NCBI GenBank assembly: GCA_029718625.1 | Contig: CM056380.1 | Coordinates: 115,020,746 to 115,084,745 of the forward strand | Length of the DNA stretch: 64,000 nt | Direction of reading: 5' to 3' | From: Synaphobranchus kaupii | Taxonomy: Eukaryota; Chordata; Actinopteri; Anguilliformes; Synaphobranchidae | Shown here: positions 1 to 11,800 of the stretch, one piece after another | Position numbering within the stretch: the stretch's first letter is position 1 | Layout: every line of letters begins with the position of its first letter | Notes under the pieces: generated by a model | Seen by the model: only the letters and a program-made list of their open reading frames with translations | The model's database searches: none | Told to the model about the DNA's origin: nothing | Program-made: the position numbers and the translations under genes

Positions 1-1096
1 TAGAGAAAGTGTGTTGGCATATATGCTGATGTGTAGTTTTACAAAGCACTTTGAAGCCAGACAACTGAAAATGCTGACACACATGACCATTATCATACTT
101 TTCAGAAGATACTGTAGGCCTACCTTATCGACTTCAGATACTGCTGGACTGTGAGGGGTGGTCAAAACGAAGTCATACCAAACAGGTTTAGATACCTAAA
201 GCTCTCCGACATGCAACTATCCTCCGACAAATGTTATAGTTAGAAATACACTGAATAAATTCTTTACAATCAATGGTCCTCCTAAAAAAGTGTTTATTTC
301 CTAAGTAACGTGGTCAAGGTGCGAGTTTGTGTGAGCTAACGTTGCCTTCTATCCTCTGATGGCAAGCTATAGAAATTCATCATAACAAATGGTTTAGTGT
401 AGTTAGAAAGCAAGCAACAAGTTTAGCTGTCAATCTACATTAAATAGCTACTGTCAATATTGTGACCACGGTCAGTCAGGTGAATGTACGGTGTCTAAAT
501 GGAAAGGATGGCAGTTTGATAAAATATTAAACAGTGCACTAGTTAACATTCCCTGGTCAACACTTTCTAACTCAAACCAAAGGCACCGCTTTTGCTAGTT
601 GTTAGGCAATTCGCTTTGTGCCAGCAGGCTACAACGAATCTGACTATACAAAAAACATGTTTCAGTAGGCTACAATTTGTAGCATATATGATTTTTTCCA
701 GTAGTAGACAACGCGCAGTCCTGTTGGCTAGCTAACGAGCTAGTCCAGCAGTCACGCTAGGCTACACCACCAAATTCATTCATTACCCAGCTTCATGTAG
801 CTATGATATCCCGCTTGGAAAGCGCATCAATTGTCCAAAGCGTATATACCAAATAGTATAGCTAATTAACCTAAGCTAAGACAATTAATTCCCTAGTGTT
901 GTTATAGCTTTAATTGACAGCTAATGGTTTAGTCAGCTAGCAAACAGCACAGCGCTACAATCCTAGCAGCAAAAACGAGCTACTTAACGGTGGGCATTTA
1001 AAAGCAGCTAACCTCTCAGCTAGCTAGTTAACTTACTAACCTCTCAGGAAGTTGTGTAGCATACAAGCGACTTTGGCTAACGTTAGATCACTTAAC
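1..1096. other. No gene recognised; AT-rich flank
   Basis: Many short CTAGCTAG/TAGCTA motifs and stop codons in all frames. If the minus-strand exon at 1097-1219 is real, this is its first intron. Nothing else can be supported. Confidence 0.5.
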
Positions 1097-1219
1097 TTAC
1101 CCCAGCAGTTCACTCATTCGATAAAGCCGAAGACGTCTCACACGGGTCGATGAAACACCACCGATTTTCAGTGCATCTGCAAGGTTGTTCACAATCATTT
1201 CTCTTTGAGTCACAAACAT
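1097..1219 (-). CDS. Possible first coding exon of an unidentified gene
   Basis: On the minus strand an open frame starting at 1219 (or in frame at 1327) reads MFVTQREMIVNNL and ends in RMSELLG directly at a good donor (GGG followed by GTAAGTTAAG, around 1096). An open frame meeting a strong 5' splice site suggests a first exon of a gene running left out of the window, head to head with dusp13a. I do not recognise the protein. No partner exon is visible in the remaining 1.1 kb, so this may be chance. Confidence 0.3.
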   Translation of the reverse strand: MFVTQREMIVNNLADALKIGGVSSTRVRRLRLYRMSELLG

Positions 1220-1747
1220 GCTGCAACAGCGCTTAAGTAAACGGGAACTGCGCGTCCGAGTTGTGTCAGGAACGGCGTTATAACAGGTTATTTCGGCGTT
1301 ATGCCAGGTTATTTCGGATGATATCACAATGCACGGTGGCGGACAGTGACATCTAGCTACTGGGGGAAAAAATCAACGGGTTGCTGTAGCTGTAGCGGGC
1401 GCACTTAAGCTATGGGTAACGGGTCGGGTCCACATAAAAACGGCACTCAAATCTAATGAGTTTTGGACTGCTCTCACATCGACTCTGTTTAGCTGAGGTA
1501 CTTAGTTTTTATCAGAGTAGCCTAGATTAAGCATGCGTTTTAAAACAAAATAATTTCCAATAGGCTTACCTACGTACGCATGTATGTTGTCAAAGTGTAG
1601 GCTACGCTAAAAAGTAGCCTAATCAAGTCTATTTTTATAAACTTGATTTACGGTTAAATCGGCACCTGTTCACGTCACTCCGCCGCATGTAAAGTAAACA
1701 ACTTTGCAAACGGAGTTGGCAAGCAAGATTACAGAAGCGGTGTAATA

Positions 1748-3094
1748 ATGGAAACTAGGGGATCAATATCGCGGTTTCCTGCCCAGGAACGGAGCGCAGT
1801 TTCCTCTGGAACCCCATCGCTGACAGAACTAGAGGAAATTCTGCACAGTGGGCAAACCTCCTGCCGTCATGTTGATGAGGTATGGCCTAATTTGTTTCTC
1901 GGAGACATGTAAGTGGCATTACTTTCCATAAAGTTTATTATGATTGTTATTGTTGTTTTATTATTGTTATTATTATTTGACAGGTTTATGTCCCATGACA
2001 GATATGGCTTATGGAAGTTGGGGATTACCCACGTTCTGAATGCAGCTCACGGTAAAACTTGCTGCAAGGGGAGCGACGATTTTTACGGAACAACTGTAAA
2101 CTACCACGGTGTCCCCGCCAATGACCTGCCAACATTCGACCTGTCACCTTACTTCTTTCCTGCAGCTGAATATATTCACGAAGCCCTATCTACTCCAGGA
2201 GGTAATGTTTCTTTGCACAACTCAAAATAGACTAAGCAAAGAACCCAAGACTTCAACAGTTACCATTGGCTGACCTTCATCCAAAATTAACATTTTATGT
2301 TATCGTTCAACTGACAACTAATGCTTCACAAATCTTTACAAAATGGAGGTCGCTTGACATCATATGCAGTATAGTTCCACGGAAGCAAATCCCATAGTAG
2401 GCTAATTTGTAAAAGGGAAATGATCAAATTAAGAGGCATTCCCTGCTATACACCCAGCTGAAACTAATATTAATTTGAATTGTGTATAAGGGCAAATAAG
2501 CTGAATTTCTTTCTGTGATGCATCCATTTGAAGCCCACAGTAATGTGTATTCTGTATAAGGCGAGATATCTGGCGTAGAGTCTGTGTCACATGCGAGTGT
2601 CAGGCATAAATGTATTTCTAACACTGTGTACATTTAACACAAGCATTGTATTAGATTCTCTGAAACTGGCAAGACTGCAAGAGAAATTCAATAATAAGAA
2701 TTATACTGCTAGCCTACAGTAGTTAACTTCAGAGAAAATAGTAAAAAATGAATAAACAATACACCATGAACCTTAAGTCAGGTTGATATTTTTAAATTCT
2801 GATAGAGAACTGATCTGTATTTTCATGGACAATTCTAGTCTAACCTCCCACTTCACATCTCTATGGTGCCCAGCCAGGATATTCGTGCACTGTGCCGTTG
2901 GTGTGAGCAGATCTGCTGCCCTGGTGCTGTCGTACCTGATGATATATCACGGCTTCTCCCTGGTGGACGCCATCCAGAAAGTGAAAGAAAACCGGTGGAT
3001 TTTCCCAAACAGAGGATTCCTGAAGCAGCTGAGGGTCCTGGATATCAATTTGTGCAAAGAGGGAATGACTGAAGCCGACGGACAAATGACCTGA
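1748..3094 (+). CDS. dusp13a: Dual-specificity phosphatase 13A (MDSP-like)
   Basis: Three coding exons, 1748-1908, 1984-2201 and 2874-3094, join in frame to 199 residues. The ATG precedes an N-terminus with [18 protein letters not shown], then [22 protein letters not shown], the general-acid loop GVPAND (Asp) and the catalytic P-loop HCAVGVSRS (Cys nucleophile, Arg). These features and the [19 protein letters not shown] wording match mammalian DUSP13 isoform A (muscle DSP) better than isoform B. The family removes phosphate from phospho-Tyr and phospho-Ser/Thr of cytosolic proteins. Exon 1 ends in phase 2 and exon 2 in phase 1, as in every phosphatase of this cluster; both donors are GT. The acceptor at 2874 (not the nearer AG at 2877) is the one that keeps frame. 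First gene of the tandem array; no TATA box was obvious upstream. Confidence 0.92.
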
Positions 3095-3395
3095 AATAGC
3101 TATGGGTAATTAACATAGGAAGTGCACCACCTTTTTTTACAGCTTTACTGATAAGCTCTGGGGAACAGTTCTGCCCTTTCGCACTGTTTGCATTCAGTCA
3201 TATCTATTAAGATATAAGAGTAAAGCATGTGGGTTTTTTCTTAAAATTCTTTACAAAAACAAAACATCTCTAATCTGGGTAGAGGGGTTAAATTCTGATC
3301 TTAAACACCAAGATGATGGTAGTAACTGAAATGGAAGTGAAGACTATAAGAGATGGAAAATTGGGACAATAATAATGAATATTGATCCATACATA

Positions 3396-3929
3396 CACTG
3401 CCCGGCCAAAAAAAAAGTCGCACACTCTAATATTTCGTTGGACCGCCTTTAGCTTTGATTATGGCACGCATTTGTTGTGGCATTGTTTCGACAACCTTAT
3501 GCAATGTCACAACATTTATTTCCATCCAGAGTAGCATAAGTTTTTGGCTGAGATCTTGTATTGATGACGGGAGAGTCGAACCACTCTGTAAAGTGTTCTC
3601 CAGCACATCCCAAAGACTTTCAATGGGGTTAAGGTCAGGAATCTGGTGGCTAATTAATGTGTGAAAATGATTCCTCATGCTCCCTGAACCACTCTTTCAC
3701 AATTTGAGCCTTATGAATCTTGGCATTGTCATCCTGGCATATGCCCATTGATGGGATAACCTGGTCATTCAGTACATTCAGGTACTTCGCTGACTTCATT
3801 TTATTGCTGCATAATGTTGCTGAGCCCAGACCTGAACAACTGAAGATCATAACACTGCCTCCAGAGGCTTGTACAGTGGGCACTATGCATGACGGGTGCA
3901 ATGGCGACTTTTTTTTTGGCCGGGCAGTG
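3396..3929 (-). mobile_element. Tc1/mariner deletion derivative, copy 1
   Basis: A 534-bp element bounded by TA duplications (3394-3395 and 3930-3931) and inverted ends reading CACTGCCCGGCC. Its minus strand holds two broken transposase pieces: one with [10 protein letters not shown]...[12 protein letters not shown] (3650-3901) and one with DLNPIESLWDVLEN (3427-3678), the C-terminal part of a Tc1 DDE transposase. The N-terminal DNA-binding domain is missing, so it is non-autonomous. A sister copy lies at 59153-59697. Confidence 0.85.
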
Positions 3930-4604
3930 TATAAATTTCATCAGAAAACAGATGTTTGTGAACTTCATAAGAGCACTATATATTATCTTATTGCAAGGGT
4001 ATAATAAAATAATTAGTGTAATGTTCTGAATATTGAGGGGAAAAAGAAGAGACCTTTTTATCTATTACCCCTGCTACTGTCATAATCATAACTATAAGTA
4101 CAGAGATGCCATTGGGAGAAATATTTAATAAGTTGAAAGTATCACACACATATGAAGCTTGTATATAATTAAGAGCTTTCCATCATGCAATCAGAATAAA
4201 CAACATACAGCAGTTAGGACATCATTTGAACCTAATAAGAGAAAGTGAATCACAGGCTAAAAGCTCTTTGTGCGGACACATAGTGACCTACTGTAGTGTC
4301 TATTCAATGGCTAGCAGTTTGCTAGCCTAGTCTCCACTGAGTACTGTGCTGTCACTTTGCTCCGTTTGGCCTGTGCCATCTCGTTCAAAGTTTGTTGTAT
4401 TAATTTAATACTGGTCTACACGCGCACTGGGCAATACGTGGCTTTGTCTGCTTGTATTGTGACACGGAGGGTTTGTCCTTATTGATAGATGCCTGTGTGA
4501 CTTGTTTTAGCCTTCAGCATTGGGTACCGCCCCTAACTCTTATCAAGATCGAGAAAAAACTGTAAGAGAGCAACTGGTAATGTGATGGATGAAAATACAC
4601 TGGT

Positions 4605-5250
4605 ATTTCTAATGGTACTTTAAAGGTTTGGGAACCTCTGGTCAAATTGCACGTTTTGTTGATTTTCTAAGAGAGATGAAGTTAACACAACCTCTGCAGG
4701 GAATAAAGTTAAACAATTGAATTTTATGTGCTGAATTCAACAGTTTGAAAAAATGCATGGCATGTGCAAAAGTTTGGGCACCCTGTCACTCAGTACTTAG
4801 TAACAGCTCCTTTGGCAGAAATCACAGCTTCCAAACATTTTTTGTAGCCATGCAGTTAACAGTCGTCTATTCTTGCTTTAGGAATTTTTTTCTCCCACTC
4901 TTCCTTGCAGAACACTTCTAGTTCAGAAATTCTTCGGTCTTTTTGCATGCACTGCATATTTGAGATCTCCACGCAGATTTTCAATAATATTCAAGTCTGC
5001 CATTCCAAAGCCATAATCTTAAAGGTCATTGTTGATTTTGACTCTGGGACATTAGCTTCTAGAATCTGTTATATTTAGTTGAATCCATTCTTCCTTCCAC
5101 CCACACAATGTGTCACTAGCTGCCATACGACCCAAAATAAAATAGCTCCATCCCCGTGCTTAACGGTCGGAAAGGTGTTCTTTTTTTCAAATGCTTCCCC
5201 TGTTTTTCTCCAAATGGTGGTTGTGGCCAAATTTAGGATTTTGTCATTTG
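4605..5250. mobile_element. Decayed Tc1-like element
   Basis: Text such as AAAAGTTTGGGCACCC, GGCAGAAATCACAGCTTCC and CTCTTCCTTGCAGAACACTTC, followed by CCCCGTGCTTAACGGTCGG, resembles the antisense of fish Tc1-family transposase genes. It has many stops and no clean termini. Identification is from remembered family resemblance. Confidence 0.5.
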
Positions 5251-6022
5251 ATATTCACTTGAGAATACACATGCAAAATGTATGTAAACAATAGCGATTT
5301 AATAGTATTACTGTAGCACTGGCACGAGGAGATAAAGTGTTCAGAAAGCAGGCCACGCGTTAAACGCGTATGTTAACTTAAAAGTTTATTTCCGAGAAAA
5401 AAAGACCGAGGGATGCACTGTAGTTTTGGTTTGATGCGTGACTTCATTATTACTTGAATTTGATTGTAGGGACAAGGAAAATGACATGGACGCACATTCA
5501 GTAGGTTAAAGCAGTCGTGCGCGTGTCCCACTTTATTATAGGAAAATGATGGCTAGTGATTGGATTCGGTAACTTGTGTAATATTGTAAATGCAATAAGA
5601 CACGGACACACTTGTAGGCTAATTATGCGTAAATAGCACGGCGGTTGTTGAGATAACATTTTTTTTAAATGTCAGAAAGGGGAAAGTAACCGCATCTTAC
5701 GCTCTTCTATTGTGAAAGGTAGCTACTGAACATAAACGTTTAGGTTAAATTTCCTCTAGCATTTTCATTTTAAGGAGGCGGTACCGTCGGAATTCTCGGC
5801 TTGTAAGGCGCCTTTAAAGAGCCGACTAGTTTTCCGTCCGCCTACTGAAAGAGAAGGAGCAGGGTAGCCTGCACCCGCTCTGTGTGCTAAATTAGGCGAC
5901 CGGAAAGTGACATTAAATAAACACCTGTTCGGATGAATCATAGTGGACGACGGAGAAGAAAAGAGAGCGACTCGAACGGAACAGCGTCGCTTGCTCATTG
6001 AATTTCATATTCCAAAATCGAG

Positions 6023-8872
6023 ATGGCAACCCCGCAAGACAAACAACACGACTGCCTGGCGATAAAAGAGATGGAAAATATTTTGGATACTTGCAAATTA
6101 GAACTGACTCCAGTAGATGAGGTGTGGTCTAATCTTTATATTGGAAACGTGTGAGTATGGCATATCACACTGTCTGTATGTCACCATTCAGCATAGAAGG
6201 AATGCACATCTGTTACGTTTTCGTATTTGTTTCATGTTCGACGTAAATAATGCAAATGCAAACGTGTTGCGTGAAACAAGAACTTTTCTATAACACATTT
6301 ACAGCCGTGATTTTACCAGCACGTAGGGATGTTACTCCAGGTCATCATTGTTGTAGGTAGGCTATAGGCTACCGTGAGTGCTGAATTTATCAAAAGTCTC
6401 TCCTTATTTAATTGCCTTTTCTTTTTATTTTCCAACACCTCAGAGCAATAGCGCAGAACAGGACCGCGCTGCAGCGAATGGGAGTCACTCACGTGCTGAA
6501 TGTTGCTCATTACAAGCAGGGCAGCATCGGGGACCAGGACTTCTATGGAAGCACTTGTGTGTACTACGGCATCCCGGCGGAAGATTCATCTCAGTTCGAC
6601 CTGAGCCTTTATTTCAAACCCGCGGCTGATTTTATCCACAAAGCACTGAAGAAGAAAGATTGTAAGGACCTCGTCTTTGCGCGACTTACTAAAGTGCGTT
6701 TTCACACTTCACACAATGACAGAGCTTCTTAGAATACGTTCAAATCTCAGTTTAGGCTGTTCACAATAACGTTTTCTATGTATTTGACATCGTCTTTCCA
6801 CAATTATTAAGCTGAAGACGTACTTGAGTGATTTTAAGAATCCAAATAGCCTACACCTGCAATTATCATATTCATGGATAGAGCAAAAGCCATACAGTCT
6901 TGAAGTTACACTTATAACTTATAACCATTTGTACTAAAGCACGTGACCCTCGGGGATTTAAACTTGAGTGACAATCGATATCCTTTTGTAAGGACCCCAT
7001 AGGGAGTGGATTAGCGCAGTCACCGGACTAATCAAACAATTCGTGGTTCATTGTGACCCTCATAAAATTTCCTGACACTCTGAGAGGAAGGAAAGCAAAA
7101 ATAGACGGAATGTCAAATAAAAAATTTAAAAAATCTCAGTGGCCGGGTGCACCAGTATAAACTTGATTCACTGTACTACAAGGATGTATTGAATATGTTG
7201 TACACGCACATAAAACAAAAATAGGTCAACATTAAAACAAAATTAGCTAACACTTTACATTAAGTTGTACCTGTGTAGCTAAATCGTAACTAATTTGGTA
7301 ACAAGAGGTAATTACTGAGTAACTCCAACGTAGGTAACATATGCGTTATTCATAATATATTTTAAAATATTTTATTTACACTCATAGGCCATATATTCAT
7401 GATACACAACAAATAAACCTTGCCTGTTAATTTCACCATGTGTCTTGATGATATGGAATTATTTAATTTTAGCAGGAGAGATGTAACAGGGCTGGCCTTG
7501 TTTCACATGTGTAATTAAGAATACCACTAACTGCTGTTCCATGTTACCTACATTGGAGTTACTCAGTAATAACCTCTTGTTACCACATTGGTTACAATTT
7601 AACTACACATGCATAGGCACAACTTAATGTAAAGTGTTACCCAAAATTTTAAAACCATCAACTATGGTCTTGTTGTACAGATACGAACAAGAATGACTCG
7701 TCTGTCAGCAGGGTACAAGAGAGCTTTGAGCAAGGGATAGATGCCAGCCACTATTTGACAGACGCTCTTGAGAGTGTGAACATGTCACTAGAAAAATTAG
7801 ATTACTGTCATGACTCCTGATCGCCACCAGAGGGCAGCAAAGGGCTGATCTTGTGCTCGTCTCAGTGCCGATTTTGTGATCATTGTTGCCTCATGTTCCT
7901 CGTTTGGTTGTGTATGTAAAATTGGCCCAGTTCTCCCCCTCATTTCTCTGTCTTGGAGTCTCCTGCCTTGTGGTTGTGTGCTCGGGGTCTCCTTTTGCCT
8001 TGCCTGTGTTCTATTATTTTTTTCAGTTCCTGGTGTTTTAGTCACGCCTCCCACCCATGTTTATTTTAGTTCATTAAACAGCTTCGTTTATCCTGCTTCC
8101 TGCATTTTTGCCTCTGCACTTGGAACCACAAATAATGTGCATTTGTCTAAAAGCATGTAATCAGTGGCAGGGCAATCCCCTCTGCAAAACAACTGAGGCA
8201 GATGTACAGCCTGCGCTGCTGACGCATGTAACAAAATAATCGATTTCCAAACAATTACATGAGATTTGAAAGTAGCATAGTGCTTGCAGACTTGGTGTGC
8301 CTGGCTGCTGTAAATTACTGTTCAATTATTGGCAATTGACTTCGCAACATGGATGACTTGGGAGGTTTAATGTGATAATTGTCTAACGTGTGATCAAAGA
8401 GCGCTCTACCGCCCTCATGCTGAGGGATGACTGAAATGCAGTTGAGAACACGCAAATACTTGTACTTGAAACGTACAGGCTGTTTTACATACTTCCGGGT
8501 AGGAGATGAGTGGAGGAAAGGGGGTAAGGAGTGAAAAATGTTGGGATGCACCCACTGAAATGTGTGAAAGGGTAGACATCTACTGTGCATATCAGTAATG
8601 CTTTTAATAAAAGTGAGATCTCTCATCTGTTAACACCCTAACTTTACTTCCTCTCCACAGGTAAGGTGCTAGTGCATTGCATCATGGGCCTGAGTCGGTC
8701 CTCCACCCTGGTACTGGCCTACCTGATGATGCATCAGCGCTTAAATCTCCGCAGCGCCATTCAAAAGGTCATCCAGAAAAGAGCCATTTACCCCAACAGG
8801 AACTTCCTGGCCTTACTCCTGGACCTGGACAGGAACTTAAGGAGGAAAAGGAGGATGTGTCCTCTTCTGTGA
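6023..8872 (+). CDS. Dual-specificity phosphatase, DUSP13A-like paralogue
   Basis: Exons 6023-6150, 6444-6661 and 8661-8872 give 185 residues. It has [23 protein letters not shown], the acid loop GIPAED and the P-loop [10 protein letters not shown], so the Cys, Arg, following Ser and Asp needed for catalysis are all present. Exon 2 is 218 nt, like dusp13a, and the phases are identical, showing tandem duplication. It is clearly diverged from dusp13a (shorter N-terminus [11 protein letters not shown]-loop I/M and L changes). Its end is unusual: a basic run LRRKRRM followed by the last four residues CPLL, which looks like a prenylation (CaaX) box. Intron 2 is 2 kb and holds a foldback repeat. 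Substrate unknown. Confidence 0.9.
7246..7641. mobile_element. Foldback MITE in intron 2
   Basis: The left arm (about 7246-7345: TAACACTTTACATTAAG..., GGTAACAAGAGGTAATTACTGAGTAACTCC) is repeated inverted at about 7543-7641, ending CTTAATGTAAAGTGTTA. Arms are about 100 bp with a roughly 200-bp AT-rich centre and no coding capacity. Family not identified. Confidence 0.7.
7824..7836 (+). promoter_or_regulatory. CTCF-like core motif
   Basis: CCACCAGAGGGCA matches the vertebrate CTCF core CCASYAGRKGGCA exactly. It lies in intron 2 of the second phosphatase gene. A 13-bp match can occur by chance or inside a repeat, so binding is not shown. Confidence 0.3.
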
Positions 8873-11800
8873 CAAGAGCATCTTTAACTTCAGTCACAGA
8901 GGCTGTGGACTGACACACATGTCTTTAATGTACATATAAACTCTCAAACCTGTGTAAACACCATCGGAAACCTAAGGTGTAGGATTTTATCAAGTTGTTT
9001 TGTATTAAAACAGAATGTTTTACAGTACTTTACAGGTACTTTAGTCACAAGGGGTTATTTTAGTAAAGAAATAATGTCTATTTTCTGGCTCTAAGTATTA
9101 TCATAGATAATATGAAACGGAAGTGAACTCATGCGATTTCATATTTACCACAAGGTGCACAGAGCCGGTCTATAAAAGTTTGTGTTTGATATTGAACATC
9201 ACGTGGGGTTTATTATCCTTACTAACATCTCCTCTTCCTCTATTTCTTCTTCTTGTAGAAATGAGAAATGTAGTTAGTATTTCCATCTGTACATTTAGAT
9301 CAAGATGTATATGTTCATTAGTCTGTTAATTTAAAGTCTATGTGTAGTGCTTTTTCATTTAAACAACGTGTATATATAACCAAGCCAGTGCATCACGCTT
9401 ACTCATCATAGTTCCATTGGGAAATTCATATTTCTCCTTAATGTTATGTTCCCCATAAACACGGCTTCTCAGAAAAGCTATGAGGAATTATAAACATGCA
9501 TTGTTGCATGACACAGATTTAAATAATGGCAGAGCACTTGTAACAAACACAGGAACAAATGTGGAATTTGAGCGCAGATGATATTGCAGTTAGTTAAATG
9601 GAGAAACCAGGTTTCTGTGGTATAAATATTTAATTTGCTGAAACGTTAATTTGCATGTCCTCCGGTTGCCTGTTGCTTAATATAACCTTGATGGAATGCA
9701 GGCATGTGGGAATTGGGTCTGGGATATTAAAATAGAGATTAAAATAGAGAAGGCCATGAGCTGATTGCACCATGATGCCTTTGCTCACTGCTTAGATCAC
9801 ATACTCCGGTACCCGGCTGGATGATGTCACAGAGAATCAAAGGATTTGTGTTCACTTGTGGTTCTGGGGCAGTCATGTTGGTGTTCTAACAGAATATACT
9901 CTTTTAAAGTTGAGAAGTAGCAGCAGCCATACTTGAGTTCGTACAGCACATTCTAATTCGTTTTGAACTGGCATATTTTAGAATAATTTAGTAGAGAGTG
10001 TCTGAAATAAAATTTGATGAAAAACATAGTGGACTGTTCATTTATGCATATGGAAATCCATATCCTTTTCCACTACATGGAAATTTCCTTGTGCTACACG
10101 CCTAACTCTAAAAATTGTTTCATTTACTCAAATTAACAGGCCTCTTACGTGAAGTTCCAATTATTTTTTATCTAATTTTAGCATGCTATTAAATTGCTAG
10201 CTTTTTGAGTTAACTATTTAAGTTAGAGTGCCTTGGGTTAAAGTATAACAAAAGCATCCTACACAGAGGACAACATTGGTGAGCTATGCGATATTCGTTT
10301 AATAACTCTAAAAACAGCCAAAACTGTGAGGATCTGGCTTTACTTGGAACAACACAAGCACAGGCACATGCAAACCCATATACACGTGTGTACACACACA
10401 CACACACATACACATCTGTGAGGCATACATTGTACAAAAAGCAGGCAGTGCTTTGTCACACCTTGGATTGGTTTCATAGGGTAAAAGGTATGTTATAAAG
10501 ACCAATCCAAAAATAACACTTCTTATGGTGTATGGTGTGTATGGTGTATGGTGTATGGTGTGTATGGTGTATGGTGTATGGTGTGTATGTGTGTTTTTCT
10601 GTGCAAAGAAAATAAAGCCATAAGAGCCATAAAGGATCACTACTGGTAATTAGCAACGGCATTCCAGAACACTGACTTAGAATTTTGGAAAAACATTCCA
10701 AAGAATCTGCTCTTCAAAGGGTTAAATCCCCACTATAATACTTCACATGAAATCTAACTGTAAAAAGAGAGCCTATCAGAGCTTTTACCCAACAGAACCT
10801 TCTAAGCGTATGATGGCCCTTGGACAGAACAGATGATTCACGCCATTTTCAGGACTATTTCTTACAACGCACCATGGCTGCCAGGTCATCCGCTGGCTAT
10901 TTTCAAAACAACATTTACTGTCCAATCACAAATTGCGTCTCATCCTACAGAGCCCAGCCAGGAGAAAGCATCGTAATAATAAAGTGAGTCTCCTCTCAGA
11001 TCGGCAGCCCAGTATGATGCAAACCTCCATGCTTTGGGGCCATAATCTCCTGCTGAAATGTGCACCTAATATATTTTATTATCCTCTAGCCTGAGCCTGC
11101 TAATCCCTCAGCCTGATATAAGCCTATAAGACTCCTGTAAGGCTGCTGCTATTCAAATTCCCTCATTTGTGAACACTTACAGCTATGAAATGAACATGGC
11201 GCTTAAAAAAAAAGGACATTTTCTGGCAGCGAGATGTCGCACAATACAGCAGAAACCATTTGAGAAGCAGTGTATGTACCTACTCCTGCTTTAACCATGT
11301 TTCCTAAAAACTGTGAGGTCAATGTGTACAACTATAAACTCATTGGCCACAGATAGAAACAAACATACATTGTTACTTTACTGTATATCAAAGTCTGATG
11401 TGTGGTTGTAAATCCTTGGAGCGGATTCGCTGGATTACTTTGTCTAGAACAGGAACCGAGTTTGGAATCAAGGAATGAACATTCCAATGCAATTGAGGTT
11501 TAAAACAAAGATGATTGATTTGAAATTTTTTTTAATTTTTTTAATGGATCGTCCAAAGAATTCCTTCAGGATATTAATTTCTCCTTGAAGTGGAATTAAT
11601 GAAACTGAAAAAGTAATAAAATCAACATATTGGCTGCTGTTCCTTTTTCTCCCAGCAGAGGGCACTACTATCAAGCTAAACAACAGACTGCATACCGACC
11701 GCTTCTCTCATATTTAGCAAAACGAGCTTTTTGTAATGGGAGTCCCATGAGAATGCTAGGAATAGCAAAAAAATTAAAATTAAAATTAAAATTAAAAAAG

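Noticed and set aside
3427..3901. Two short minus-strand frames as host genes
   Set aside because: They are broken Tc1 transposase pieces within a TA-flanked element.
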